8,766 bases of DNA from Pseudomonadales bacterium. Lineage in GTDB: Bacteria > Pseudomonadota > Gammaproteobacteria > Pseudomonadales > JAHEIH01. Each line of letters begins with the position of its first letter. The first letter of the stretch is position 1. Under the pieces are notes generated by a model that worked only from the letters and a program-made list of their open reading frames with translations, searched no databases and was not told the origin of the DNA. The position numbers were made by a program, and so were the translations under genes. Shown piece after piece: positions 1-7,182 of the stretch. The stretch is from positions 1 to 8,766 of the forward strand of contig JALRIU010000145.1 of NCBI GenBank assembly GCA_023255355.1. Reading direction: 5' to 3'.

Positions 1-3000
1 GAATGGTTGAATTTCGCTTGCCTGGTGGGCGCGCCATAATAGCGATACCGGTGTTTAGCAAATCGTCACCGGTCAGTTCAAGATAGGCGTGACCACCCCC
101 AAATACCCTTGGGAAGAGTTCTTTAAGACCGTTATTAACCAAGTCGAAGGTCTCTTTAAAACGAGTACGTGTTTCACGATCAATTTTGCGTATCGCATTC
201 TCGAGAGTTTCTAAGGCTTCTAATAGATCTGCATTCTGTGCGTCGAGGTATTCTTTGCGCTCAGCTGCGGTTTTATATTCTTCAATAGCCGCCAGGTTAA
301 TAGCACCTAAACGCTGGATTCTATCTGCAACGGTTTGCAGCTGTTTAGTCCATTCGTCTTCAGTGGCCCCCTCAGGCAGCAATTCTAGAACTGCCGCTAG
401 TTTAAAGCCCGACTCTTCTAGCTGTGCTTGTAAAGCAGAACGTCTGACGTCAACACTTTGAGCATCCAACCTAACCTTTTCTAACTGACCTCTAAGGGTA
501 TTAGCTTGCTGCTCAGTTTCATTACGTTTGCGTTCGACTTCACGCATGGATTGTTCTAGGGTCTCTAAATGACCACGAACTTGCTCAAGCGTTTGTTCAA
601 TTTCAATACGTTGTTCTAATAACGCCTCGAGCGCCAACTGAATTTCTTCGACAGGGTTATCTTCATCAGACAGCGAAGCTTGCAAATCGCGTCGTCGCTC
701 GGCGAGTTGTGCCACCTGCTGCTGACTGCGCTGATAGCTTTGCTTAACTGAATCAATTTGGGTTAAAAGACTCTGATGACGCATAGCCAGCTGATGAGCT
801 TGATCGCGAGCATCTCTGGCACGATGACGAACCTCATCGACGTTTAAGCGACTCGTGTCGCGCTCATTCAACAAGGCTTGTCGCTGATCGGTGTCACTTT
901 CCATCGACTCAAGGGCTTCTTGCAGCAGCATTCTTGCCTCTTGTAGTCGTTCATTTTCCTGATCGTACTGCTCACTGACATCGGCAATATCGTGTTGTAA
1001 ACGTTCGCGTTGCACCAAACGTTGTTCTACACGAACCCTGCGTGCACTTAATTGGGCTGTGCAATCACCTTGTTTTTTATTCAGATCTGCAACTTGCTGT
1101 TGCAAACCATCGCGCTGATTTTCTGCAAGCGCGGTCGCTGACTTGGCAGCGTCTAATTGCTGCTGAGCCGATGATATATTTGCTTGTGTTAGGTCAATTT
1201 TTTCTTCAAGAACGGCAAGGTCTTGTTTGCGCTGCATAACACCTTCGCTAGCGTCGTGTGCCGAGGTTACGCGAACCCAGTTTGGCCCTATGGCAATACC
1301 GTTTTGACAAATAATGGATTCACCGGCTTGCAACATATTACGCATTTCAAGCGCTTGATCGAGCGATTCAGCTGCATAAATACCCGCAAGAAAACTCGCA
1401 TCACCCGTCACAAAATCTGCTAAGGCTGATAATCCAAAAGACCGCGCTGAGGCGCTAACTGCTGCTTTTTCAACAAGCTGAATAGTGCCTTTTGAAAACT
1501 CTCCTAACGCACCCGCATGGGTCGCGATATTATCAACGATTACAGCTTGCAAAGAATCGCCTAGTACCGTTTCAACGGCTTTTTCCCAACCTTTTGCAAC
1601 CGTTAACGTATCTGCCAAACGTTTACCGGCATCAATATCTGATTGCTTAAACCATTTTTCTACTGCACCGCCTTCAGCACCCATAGCAGCATTCTGCAGG
1701 GCCTCTAGCGACGACTTTTTACCCATTAGGCGCTGCAGCTCAGTACGCTGTTCGTTGAGCTCCTCGGTCAATTGATCCGCGATTTGCCGCTTGCTGGTTA
1801 GTTCATCAAGGGTCGCTTGCAATGTTTCTTGTAGCTCAAGAGACTGCATCTCAAGTTCAGCAACTTGTTCGGTGAGCATGGCGATTTCTTCATCGCCCTC
1901 GATGGGGCCCATTTCACTTAGCTCATCTTCGAAACGACGACGGCGATCATGTAAACTTTGCAAGACCCTTTCAGCGTGCTGGATACGAGATTGCTGCACT
2001 TCTGCTAACTGCCTAGGTTTGGCAGCCGTCTGATTAAATTGATCCCAACGATGCTGCCAGTCATTCATCGATTCTTCAGCGGCCATAAGCGCTTCGGAAG
2101 CCAGATCAGCGTTTTCTTGTTGCAATTCTAACTCGGGTTCAATCTGCAACAATTCTTCCTGCCACGCTTCGATTTTCTCGTTATCCAACCGCATGTGCTG
2201 GGTTGCCTGCTCGAGGTTATATTCTGCTTGCTCTAGATCAGCGGCTAATTGACGGTTACGTTCTTTGCGATGTTGAATAGATTGTTCATTGCGCGAAATT
2301 TCTGCACCGACGCTATAAAACTGACCCTGAATCTTGTTGAAATTATCGCTCGCATCTCGAAATGCCTCGCGTTGATTTTCTATTTGCGTAATGGCCTCAC
2401 GCTGTTCTGCAAGAACAGCTTCAAGATTAGTCTCAAGCGCCGACACTGCAAGATTTCTTTGCTGAGTTTGATCAGATAACAAGGTCCATTGGATGGCCTG
2501 TAATTGTGCCTTAAGGATTCGTTCTTCTTTTTTATATTCGGTATATCGCTCGGCAGCAGCAGCTTGACGTTTTAAATGTTGTAACTGACGCTCGAGCTCA
2601 TCACGAATATCTGTTAATCGTTCTAAGTTTTCATGAGTACGCCGAATACGGTTTTCAGTATCTCGACGACGCTCTTTGTACTTAGAAATACCAGCTGCTT
2701 CTTCAATGTAAACACGTAGCTCTTCTGGCTTTGCTTCAATCAACCTAGAGATCATGCCCTGCTCAATGATGGCATAACTTCGTGGGCCTAAACCTGTGCC
2801 CAAGAAAATATCAGTGATATCCCGGCGACGACACTTAGTACCGTTCAGATAATAGGCATTTAAGCCATCACGGGTAACCTTGCGACGAATAGAGATTTCA
2901 TTGAAAGCAGCGTATTCACCGCCGATCTTACCGTGCTCTTCAGAGTTATCAAAAATGAGTTCAATGGAGGCCTGACCTACAGGTTTACGTGACCCTGAGC

Positions 3001-3202
3001 CATTAAAAATGACATCGGTCATGTTCTCGCCGCGAAGATTTTTTGCTGAGCTTTCACCCATTACCCAGCGCACTGCATCAATGATATTAGACTTGCCGCA
3101 GCCGTTAGGTCCTACCACGGCATTTAGGTTGCCCGGCATATGAACGGTTGTTGGGTCTACAAAGGATTTAAACCCGGCAAGTTTTATCGATTTAAGACGC
3201 AT
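1..3202 (-). CDS. smc: Chromosome segregation protein SMC (partial, C-terminus beyond the window)
   Basis: SMC is the ATPase core of the SMC-ScpAB condensin, which loads on DNA, extrudes loops and helps segregate the chromosome. I translated the frame by hand: it is open from the ATG at 3202 to the left edge, giving 1067 residues with no internal stop. The N-terminal head begins MRLKSIKLAGFKSF and carries the Walker A motif GPNGCGKS (residues 31-38) and the Q-loop IIEQGMIS (Q148). A long Gln/Glu/Arg-rich coiled coil follows. The hinge lies at about residues 510-655, with the segments GWEKAVETVLGDSLQAVIVDN near its start and GVMQRKQDL just after it. The second coil runs into the C-terminal head (LFPRVFGGGHAYLELTGDD, from residue 1029), and the window ends after GKRNSTI, just before the expected LSGGEK signature and Walker B. 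Relatives are about 1160-1170 residues, so roughly 100 are missing. An in-frame TAA lies just upstream, which fixes the start. The Shine-Dalgarno is poor: the nearest AAGG is 14 bases away. Basis: sequence motifs plus family knowledge. Confidence 0.97.
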   Translation of the reverse strand, partial: MRLKSIKLAGFKSFVDPTTVHMPGNLNAVVGPNGCGKSNIIDAVRWVMGESSAKNLRGENMTDVIFNGSGSRKPVGQASIELIFDNSEEHGKIGGEYAAFNEISIRRKVTRDGLNAYYLNGTKCRRRDITDIFLGTGLGPRSYAIIEQGMISRLIEAKPEELRVYIEEAAGISKYKERRRDTENRIRRTHENLERLTDIRDELERQLQHLKRQAAAAERYTEYKKEERILKAQLQAIQWTLLSDQTQQRNLAVSALETNLEAVLAEQREAITQIENQREAFRDASDNFNKIQGQFYSVGAEISRNEQSIQHRKERNRQLAADLEQAEYNLEQATQHMRLDNEKIEAWQEELLQIEPELELQQENADLASEALMAAEESMNDWQHRWDQFNQTAAKPRQLAEVQQSRIQHAERVLQSLHDRRRRFEDELSEMGPIEGDEEIAMLTEQVAELEMQSLELQETLQATLDELTSKRQIADQLTEELNEQRTELQRLMGKKSSLEALQNAAMGAEGGAVEKWFKQSDIDAGKRLADTLTVAKGWEKAVETVLGDSLQAVIVDNIATHAGALGEFSKGTIQLVEKAAVSASARSFGLSALADFVTGDASFLAGIYAAESLDQALEMRNMLQAGESIICQNGIAIGPNWVRVTSAHDASEGVMQRKQDLAVLEEKIDLTQANISSAQQQLDAAKSATALAENQRDGLQQQVADLNKKQGDCTAQLSARRVRVEQRLVQRERLQHDIADVSEQYDQENERLQEARMLLQEALESMESDTDQRQALLNERDTSRLNVDEVRHRARDARDQAHQLAMRHQSLLTQIDSVKQSYQRSQQQVAQLAERRRDLQASLSDEDNPVEEIQLALEALLEQRIEIEQTLEQVRGHLETLEQSMREVERKRNETEQQANTLRGQLEKVRLDAQSVDVRRSALQAQLEESGFKLAAVLELLPEGATEDEWTKQLQTVADRIQRLGAINLAAIEEYKTAAERKEYLDAQNADLLEALETLENAIRKIDRETRTRFKETFDLVNNGLKELFPRVFGGGHAYLELTGDDLLNTGIAIMARPPGKRNSTI

Positions 3203-3234
3203 TGAGGATGATTAAGCCTTGTGACGTTCTAGTT

Positions 3235-3263
3235 AATATAATGTCCCAAGTGTACCTGTTTAA
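3235..3263 (-). promoter_or_regulatory. Possible weak sigma-70-type promoter for smc
   Basis: The 86-base gap between the pgsA stop and the smc start contains, on the minus strand, TTAAAC (3263-3258), a 17-base spacer and TATATT (3240-3235). The -10 matches TATAAT at 5 of 6 positions, but the -35 matches TTGACA at only 3 of 6. Transcription would begin near 3228 and leave a leader of about 25 bases. This is the only gap of any length in the window, so it is the natural place for a separate smc promoter. AT-rich DNA gives such matches by chance, so the call is tentative. Confidence 0.3.
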
Positions 3264-3288
3264 TTAGAGAAATTCACTACTTTCTAAT

Positions 3289-3846
3289 CTACTTAATTGC
3301 TGGCCCCATAAGATCACCCCAGGCGGCTCTTATATAAATCACCATTGACCATAAAGTCAGGCCTGCTGCGACATACAGTAAAACCAAACCAAAAATCGAC
3401 ATGACACCAGAACCATTGGGAAAGGCTAGTAAAACGGTAAGCGAAACCATTTGCACAAACGTCTTCACCTTACCTATATATGAGACAGCGACTGAGGTCC
3501 GCTTACCCAGCTCAGCCATCCATTCTCGCAGCGCAGAGATAACGATCTCACGTCCGATGATAATTGCTGCAGGGACAGCAAACCAATGCGAACTGTACTG
3601 CTCAGTTAACAACACTAGCGCCACTGCAACCATTAATTTATCTGCTACAGGATCTAGAAAAGCGCCAAAGGGCGTCATTTGATTGAGTTTACGCGCCAAA
3701 TATCCATCAAAATAATCAGTCACTGCCGCGGCGACAAAAACTACACACGCTGCAGTATAGTTCCAAGCAAACGGAAGGTAGTAAACCAATACCAATACAG
3801 GTATCAGTAAGATTCTAAACGCTGTCAAAATATTAGGAATATTCAT
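3289..3846 (-). CDS. pgsA: CDP-diacylglycerol--glycerol-3-phosphate 3-phosphatidyltransferase
   Basis: PgsA is an inner-membrane enzyme that transfers a phosphatidyl group from CDP-diacylglycerol to glycerol 3-phosphate. The product, phosphatidylglycerophosphate, is the committed precursor of phosphatidylglycerol and cardiolipin. The 185 residues match the family length (about 180-200). The start NIPNILTAFRI is typical of PgsA. The CDP-alcohol phosphotransferase motif is complete: D44, D47-G48, A51-R52, G61, D65 and D69, the acidic residues that bind metal and CDP. About six hydrophobic segments follow the expected pattern (roughly 5-25, 30-46, 70-82, 87-105, 128-142, 150-172). It starts 8 bases after the uvrC stop, and uvrC-pgsA adjacency is a long-known gammaproteobacterial arrangement. 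It ends with TAG. The related enzymes PssA and Cls are unlikely given the N-terminus and size. Confidence 0.96.
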   Translation of the reverse strand: MNIPNILTAFRILLIPVLVLVYYLPFAWNYTAACVVFVAAAVTDYFDGYLARKLNQMTPFGAFLDPVADKLMVAVALVLLTEQYSSHWFAVPAAIIIGREIVISALREWMAELGKRTSVAVSYIGKVKTFVQMVSLTVLLAFPNGSGVMSIFGLVLLYVAAGLTLWSMVIYIRAAWGDLMGPAIK

Positions 3847-3851
3847 TCAAA

Positions 3852-3856
3852 CCCTT
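3852..3856 (-). promoter_or_regulatory. Ribosome binding site of pgsA, overlapping the uvrC stop
   Basis: The minus strand reads TAAGGGTTTGAATG. AAGGG sits 5 bases before the pgsA ATG and shares its first two bases with the uvrC TAA stop codon. A ribosome finishing uvrC would therefore be sitting on the pgsA initiation site, which suggests coupled translation. Confidence 0.6.
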
Positions 3857-5687
3857 ATTGCGTATGCAGTGCATCATAAATGTCCTGCGCCATTTTTTTA
3901 TTAATCGATGGAACACCCTGCAAATCCTCTACCGATGCACGTTGCACCCCTTGTAAACCACCAAAATGGTTTAGCAACTCCTTACGGCGTTTAGGGCCTA
4001 TCCCTACAATACCCTCAAGTGCAGAAACTTGACGCTTTTTGCCTCGCCGCTGGCGATGACCAGTTATGGCGAAGCGGTGCGCTTCATCTCGAATATGCTG
4101 TAACAGATGCAAGGCAGAATGATCAGAGGGTAGCACAGTTTCCAGCCATTTATCGCCGCTTCTTGCAATGAGTGTTTCAAAACCCGCTTTTCGGGTTGTG
4201 CCCTTTGCTATACCAATAACAGGAATATCGACTTGAACCTCACGCAATGCCTCTTCAGCTTGACCTACCTGGCCTTTACCGCCATCAATAATCAATAAAT
4301 CAGGCAATCGGGCTTCACCATCACGCAAGCGTTGATAACGACGCTGGATGGCTTGATTCATAGCCGCATAATCATCGCCACCGGTAATGTCGTTGATGTT
4401 GAAACGTCGATAATCAGATTTTAGCGGGCCATTGTGATCAAAGACAACACAAGACGCGACCGTCAATTCACCACTGCTATGACTTATATCAAAGCACTCC
4501 ATTCGTTGCGGCAATTCATCCCATTGTAAAACATCTCGCAACGATTCAAAGCGCTGCAAAACATTTTGTTTATCATTAACCGCCGATAGGAGATTTTGTT
4601 GCGCAGTATTAATAGCTAGATTTAACCACTGCTGCCGTTCGCCGCGCAGGCCAGAACGAAGCACAACCTTACGTTCAAAGCGTTGCGTCAATGCATCTTC
4701 AAAAATATCTGCATCAGCCAAGGTTACATTGACAAAGATTTCACGTGGCGGGCTAAACTGGCTTTCGATCGCGAGATAACGCTGCGCAATATAGTTACTA
4801 AGAACATCCTCTGCTGTCTCGTCCAAACGCAATTTAGGAAAATGACTACGACTACCCAAGACCTGCCCGTTGCGAACATATAAATGCTGAATACACGCCA
4901 TACCATGGGATTCGGCAACCGCTAGCACGTCGATATCACCGCTGTCGCCACTGACGTACTGTGACTCCTGTAAATGACGCAAATAATTAATGCGGTCACG
5001 ATATTCGGCAGCCTTCTCAAACTCAAGGGACATGGATGCAGATTCCATTCGTTCTACAAGCTCTTGCGTCACGGTTTGGCTTTTGCCGTTTAACACTTTT
5101 ACCGTATCCTCGACTGCTTCGCTATAGACATCGCTAGCAACCCGATCTGCACAAGGCCCAAGGCAACGTCCAATTTGGTATTGCAAACAAGGCCGAGTAC
5201 GATTGCGGAAATAGCTGTCTTCGCATTGTCGGACCTGAAAAACTTTCTGAAGAAACTCGAGGCTTTGCCTTACCGCACCAGCATTGGGATAAGGACCAAA
5301 ATATCGTCCCTTGGCTTTTCGAGGACCACGATGAATACTTAATCTGGGCCAGTCACCATCGGATAAATAAATGTAGGGAAACGACTTATCGTCGCGCAAC
5401 AAAATATTGTAAGGGGGCTTATTAGTACGAATAAGATTGTGCTCAAGCAGCAATGCTTCAGTTTCACTATTTGTGACCGTTACTTCGATCCTCGCGATTT
5501 TATTAACCAAGGCGACGGTTTTTGCGCTTAAGCCTCTTGCTCTAAAATAAGAACCCACTCTATTTTTTAGATTTTTTGCTTTTCCGACATAAAGCAACTC
5601 ACCGAGATTATCAAACATCTGATACACCCCGGGTCGCGTCGTTAACCCTTTAACGTAGCCTTTTGCATCAAACTCTGTATCAGACAT
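3855..5687 (-). CDS. uvrC: Excinuclease ABC subunit C (UvrC)
   Basis: UvrC is recruited by the UvrB-DNA complex and makes both incisions (3' then 5') around bulky lesions in nucleotide excision repair. At 610 residues it equals the E. coli protein as I recall it. In order: the GIY-YIG nuclease that makes the 3' cut (GVY 20-22, YVG 33-35, R43, Glu in NSETEALLLE 73-82); a four-cysteine cluster C155, C167, C175, C179 at the spacing reported to hold a [4Fe-4S] cluster in E. coli UvrC; the UVR motif that contacts UvrB (about 215-240, LEFEKAAEYRDRI); the RNase H-like nuclease for the 5' cut (CFDISHSSG with D400, IDGGKGQ with D468, H537 in DEAHRF); and a tandem helix-hairpin-helix DNA-binding end (about 556-610). 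All catalytic residues are present. Its ATG overlaps the murB stop by 8 bases, with AGGT 8 bases upstream. In relatives the gene before uvrC is usually a uvrY/gacA response regulator; here it is murB. Confidence 0.98.
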   Translation of the reverse strand: MSDTEFDAKGYVKGLTTRPGVYQMFDNLGELLYVGKAKNLKNRVGSYFRARGLSAKTVALVNKIARIEVTVTNSETEALLLEHNLIRTNKPPYNILLRDDKSFPYIYLSDGDWPRLSIHRGPRKAKGRYFGPYPNAGAVRQSLEFLQKVFQVRQCEDSYFRNRTRPCLQYQIGRCLGPCADRVASDVYSEAVEDTVKVLNGKSQTVTQELVERMESASMSLEFEKAAEYRDRINYLRHLQESQYVSGDSGDIDVLAVAESHGMACIQHLYVRNGQVLGSRSHFPKLRLDETAEDVLSNYIAQRYLAIESQFSPPREIFVNVTLADADIFEDALTQRFERKVVLRSGLRGERQQWLNLAINTAQQNLLSAVNDKQNVLQRFESLRDVLQWDELPQRMECFDISHSSGELTVASCVVFDHNGPLKSDYRRFNINDITGGDDYAAMNQAIQRRYQRLRDGEARLPDLLIIDGGKGQVGQAEEALREVQVDIPVIGIAKGTTRKAGFETLIARSGDKWLETVLPSDHSALHLLQHIRDEAHRFAITGHRQRRGKKRQVSALEGIVGIGPKRRKELLNHFGGLQGVQRASVEDLQGVPSINKKMAQDIYDALHTQ

Positions 5688-6711
5688 GTTCGATGACCTG
5701 CGGCTCTATCTGTAAGCGAACATCAAACAACGCTGCAACATCGGCTTGGACACATGCGGCAAGACGCAGCACATCGGCAGCGGTTGCGCCAGGCTGAGAG
5801 GTCAACACGAGTGCTTGCTGAGCATGCATAGCAACCAAACCCAGGGATTTTCCCTTCCAGCCCGCTTGCTCGATCAACCAACCGGCCGCGAGTTTTGCTT
5901 GGCCATTAGCTTGAGGGTAATAAGGCATAGCAGGATATCGCTCTAACAAGCTGCTTAAATGATAATTGTTTACCAATGGATTTTTAAAAAAACTACCGAC
6001 ATTAGGTATCACCAAAGGGTCGGGTAATTTACTCTGCCTAATAGAAATAACTGCTTGCACGACCTCATTGGCAGACGGTTGGGGATTCACTATGGCTGCC
6101 GCAAGCGCTGGATAATGTAACTGTGCAGTAAATTGTTTACTCAATTTCAGCGTTACATGGGTAATCAAAACCTTGCCTGCCAAGGCTTGCTTAAAAATAC
6201 TGTCACGATAAGCAAACTCACACTGTGCATTTTCAAGCAAGAAAACTTCACCTGTCTCTATATAGACGCCGGAGACGCTCGCCAGTACGTCACAAAGCTC
6301 AACTCCATACGCCCCAATATTCTGGATTGGCGCAGCACCCACTGACCCAGGAATTAAAGCCAAATTTTCAATACCGAACCAACCTGACGCAACGCAGTGT
6401 AAAACTAATGCATGCCATTCGAATCCGGCAGCCACTTTTATCAATACTGAATCAGCTAATGAATCGTCAACAACCAGCGAGCGCTCACCGTATTTTATTA
6501 CTAAGCCAGGCCAATCATGACAAAACACCACATTGCTGCCACCGCCAAGGGGCATAATCGGCAAACCTTGTAGGTTTGCCCATGAGATAACATCAATTAA
6601 ACTCTCGAGAGTATCTGGTTCTGCAAAATATGCTGATGTCACAGGCAAGGCGAGAGTATTTTGCGATTGCAAATCCATCTGACATTGAATAGCGGCAGGA
6701 ACATCAAACAT
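5680..6711 (-). CDS. murB: UDP-N-acetylenolpyruvoylglucosamine reductase (MurB, type I)
   Basis: MurB is the cytoplasmic FAD enzyme that uses NADPH to reduce UDP-GlcNAc-enolpyruvate to UDP-MurNAc, the second committed step of peptidoglycan synthesis. In the FAD-binding domain the sequence shows GGGSN (56-60) and IPGSVGAAPIQNIGAYG (120-136), then YRDSIFK with R169. The proton-donating serine is S240 in NVGSFFKNP and the C-terminal glutamate is E336 in QIEP. The YRDSIF segment and the length (343) fit type I, the E. coli type. The first ATG (6711) overlaps the preceding phosphatase gene by 8 bases but has no clear Shine-Dalgarno. A second in-frame ATG at 6678 would give a 332-residue protein whose serine and glutamate fall at 229 and 325, as in E. 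coli MurB, so the first 11 residues may not be made. The downstream uvrC overlaps by 8 bases. Confidence 0.97.
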   Translation of the reverse strand: MFDVPAAIQCQMDLQSQNTLALPVTSAYFAEPDTLESLIDVISWANLQGLPIMPLGGGSNVVFCHDWPGLVIKYGERSLVVDDSLADSVLIKVAAGFEWHALVLHCVASGWFGIENLALIPGSVGAAPIQNIGAYGVELCDVLASVSGVYIETGEVFLLENAQCEFAYRDSIFKQALAGKVLITHVTLKLSKQFTAQLHYPALAAAIVNPQPSANEVVQAVISIRQSKLPDPLVIPNVGSFFKNPLVNNYHLSSLLERYPAMPYYPQANGQAKLAAGWLIEQAGWKGKSLGLVAMHAQQALVLTSQPGATAADVLRLAACVQADVAALFDVRLQIEPQVIEHV

Positions 6712-7180
6712 GGTGGCGACTTATATGGGCAAGCAAGCCACGGCTAGCCGATTGACAGAGGTCAAAAACATGTTCAAACCCCTCGCTACCACCAAAATAA
6801 GGATCAGGGACATCAGCCTGCATATCTGCAAAATCTAAAAATCGACAAAGCGTTCCTTTGAAATTGCCTGGGCAGATTGCACGCAGGTCGAGCAAATTTT
6901 GTGCATCCATTGCAAGAATATAATCGAATTGATCAAAATCTTGACGAGTTACTTGCCGTGCTCTTAACCCACTAATATCACAACCACGCTGTTTTGCTGC
7001 ACTTACGGCTCGGCTATCTGGGGGAGCGCCAATATGCCAATCACCCGTGCCTGCGGAGTCTACATAGATCGAATGCGCCGATGGATGCGAGTCAACCATG
7101 CTTTGAAAAATGCCCTGGGCGGTCGGCGAACGGCAAATATTACCTAAACAAACGAACAAAACATTGATGCTTGTTGACAT
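6704..7180 (-). CDS. Low-molecular-weight protein tyrosine phosphatase
   Basis: This is a small cytoplasmic phosphatase that hydrolyses phosphotyrosine through a cysteinyl-phosphate intermediate. From the ATG at 7180 it has 158 residues, the usual size. The N-terminal P-loop is VCLGNICRSP: nucleophile C11, a second cysteine C16 that in relatives can form a protective disulphide with it, then R17-S18. The general acid is D126 in VPDPYFGG. A TTG at 7186 would add two residues, but the AGGG at 7191-7188 lies 7 bases from the ATG and only 1 from the TTG, so ATG is preferred. It follows lptF by 2 bases and overlaps murB by 8. Pseudomonads carry a related gene (ptpA) between kdsB and murB, so the position is conserved. 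Wzb-type family members dephosphorylate Wzc-type tyrosine kinases, but no kinase or exopolysaccharide gene is seen here, so the substrate is unknown. Arsenate reductase of the same fold is less likely because DPYF and the P-loop fit the phosphatases. Confidence 0.93.
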   Translation of the reverse strand: MSTSINVLFVCLGNICRSPTAQGIFQSMVDSHPSAHSIYVDSAGTGDWHIGAPPDSRAVSAAKQRGCDISGLRARQVTRQDFDQFDYILAMDAQNLLDLRAICPGNFKGTLCRFLDFADMQADVPDPYFGGSEGFEHVFDLCQSASRGLLAHISRHHV

Positions 7181-7182
7181 CG

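Noticed and set aside
186..2479. Several plus-strand open frames of 65-96 codons, some Ser/Cys/Arg-rich
   Set aside because: They lie antisense to the smc coding region. Their low-complexity composition is what the reverse complement of Gln/Glu/Leu-rich coiled-coil codons gives, and they show no recognisable motif.
3263..3288. Imperfect AT-rich inverted repeat (ATTAGAGA / TTTCTAAT, 10-base loop) after pgsA
   Set aside because: It has only about 8 weak pairs including one G-T, no GC in the stem to speak of and no T run in the transcript direction, so it is not a credible intrinsic terminator.
3401..3682. Plus-strand open frame of 93 codons inside pgsA
   Set aside because: It is antisense to the catalytic core of PgsA, whose conserved Asp motif accounts for the sequence. 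No family resemblance was seen.
4724..4918. Minus-strand open frame of 64 codons inside uvrC, in another frame
   Set aside because: It is an out-of-frame shadow of uvrC, which is intact across the region.
6133..6557. Two overlapping plus-strand frames (70 and 110 codons) inside murB
   Set aside because: They are antisense to the conserved FAD-binding part of MurB, overlap each other in different frames and resemble no known protein.
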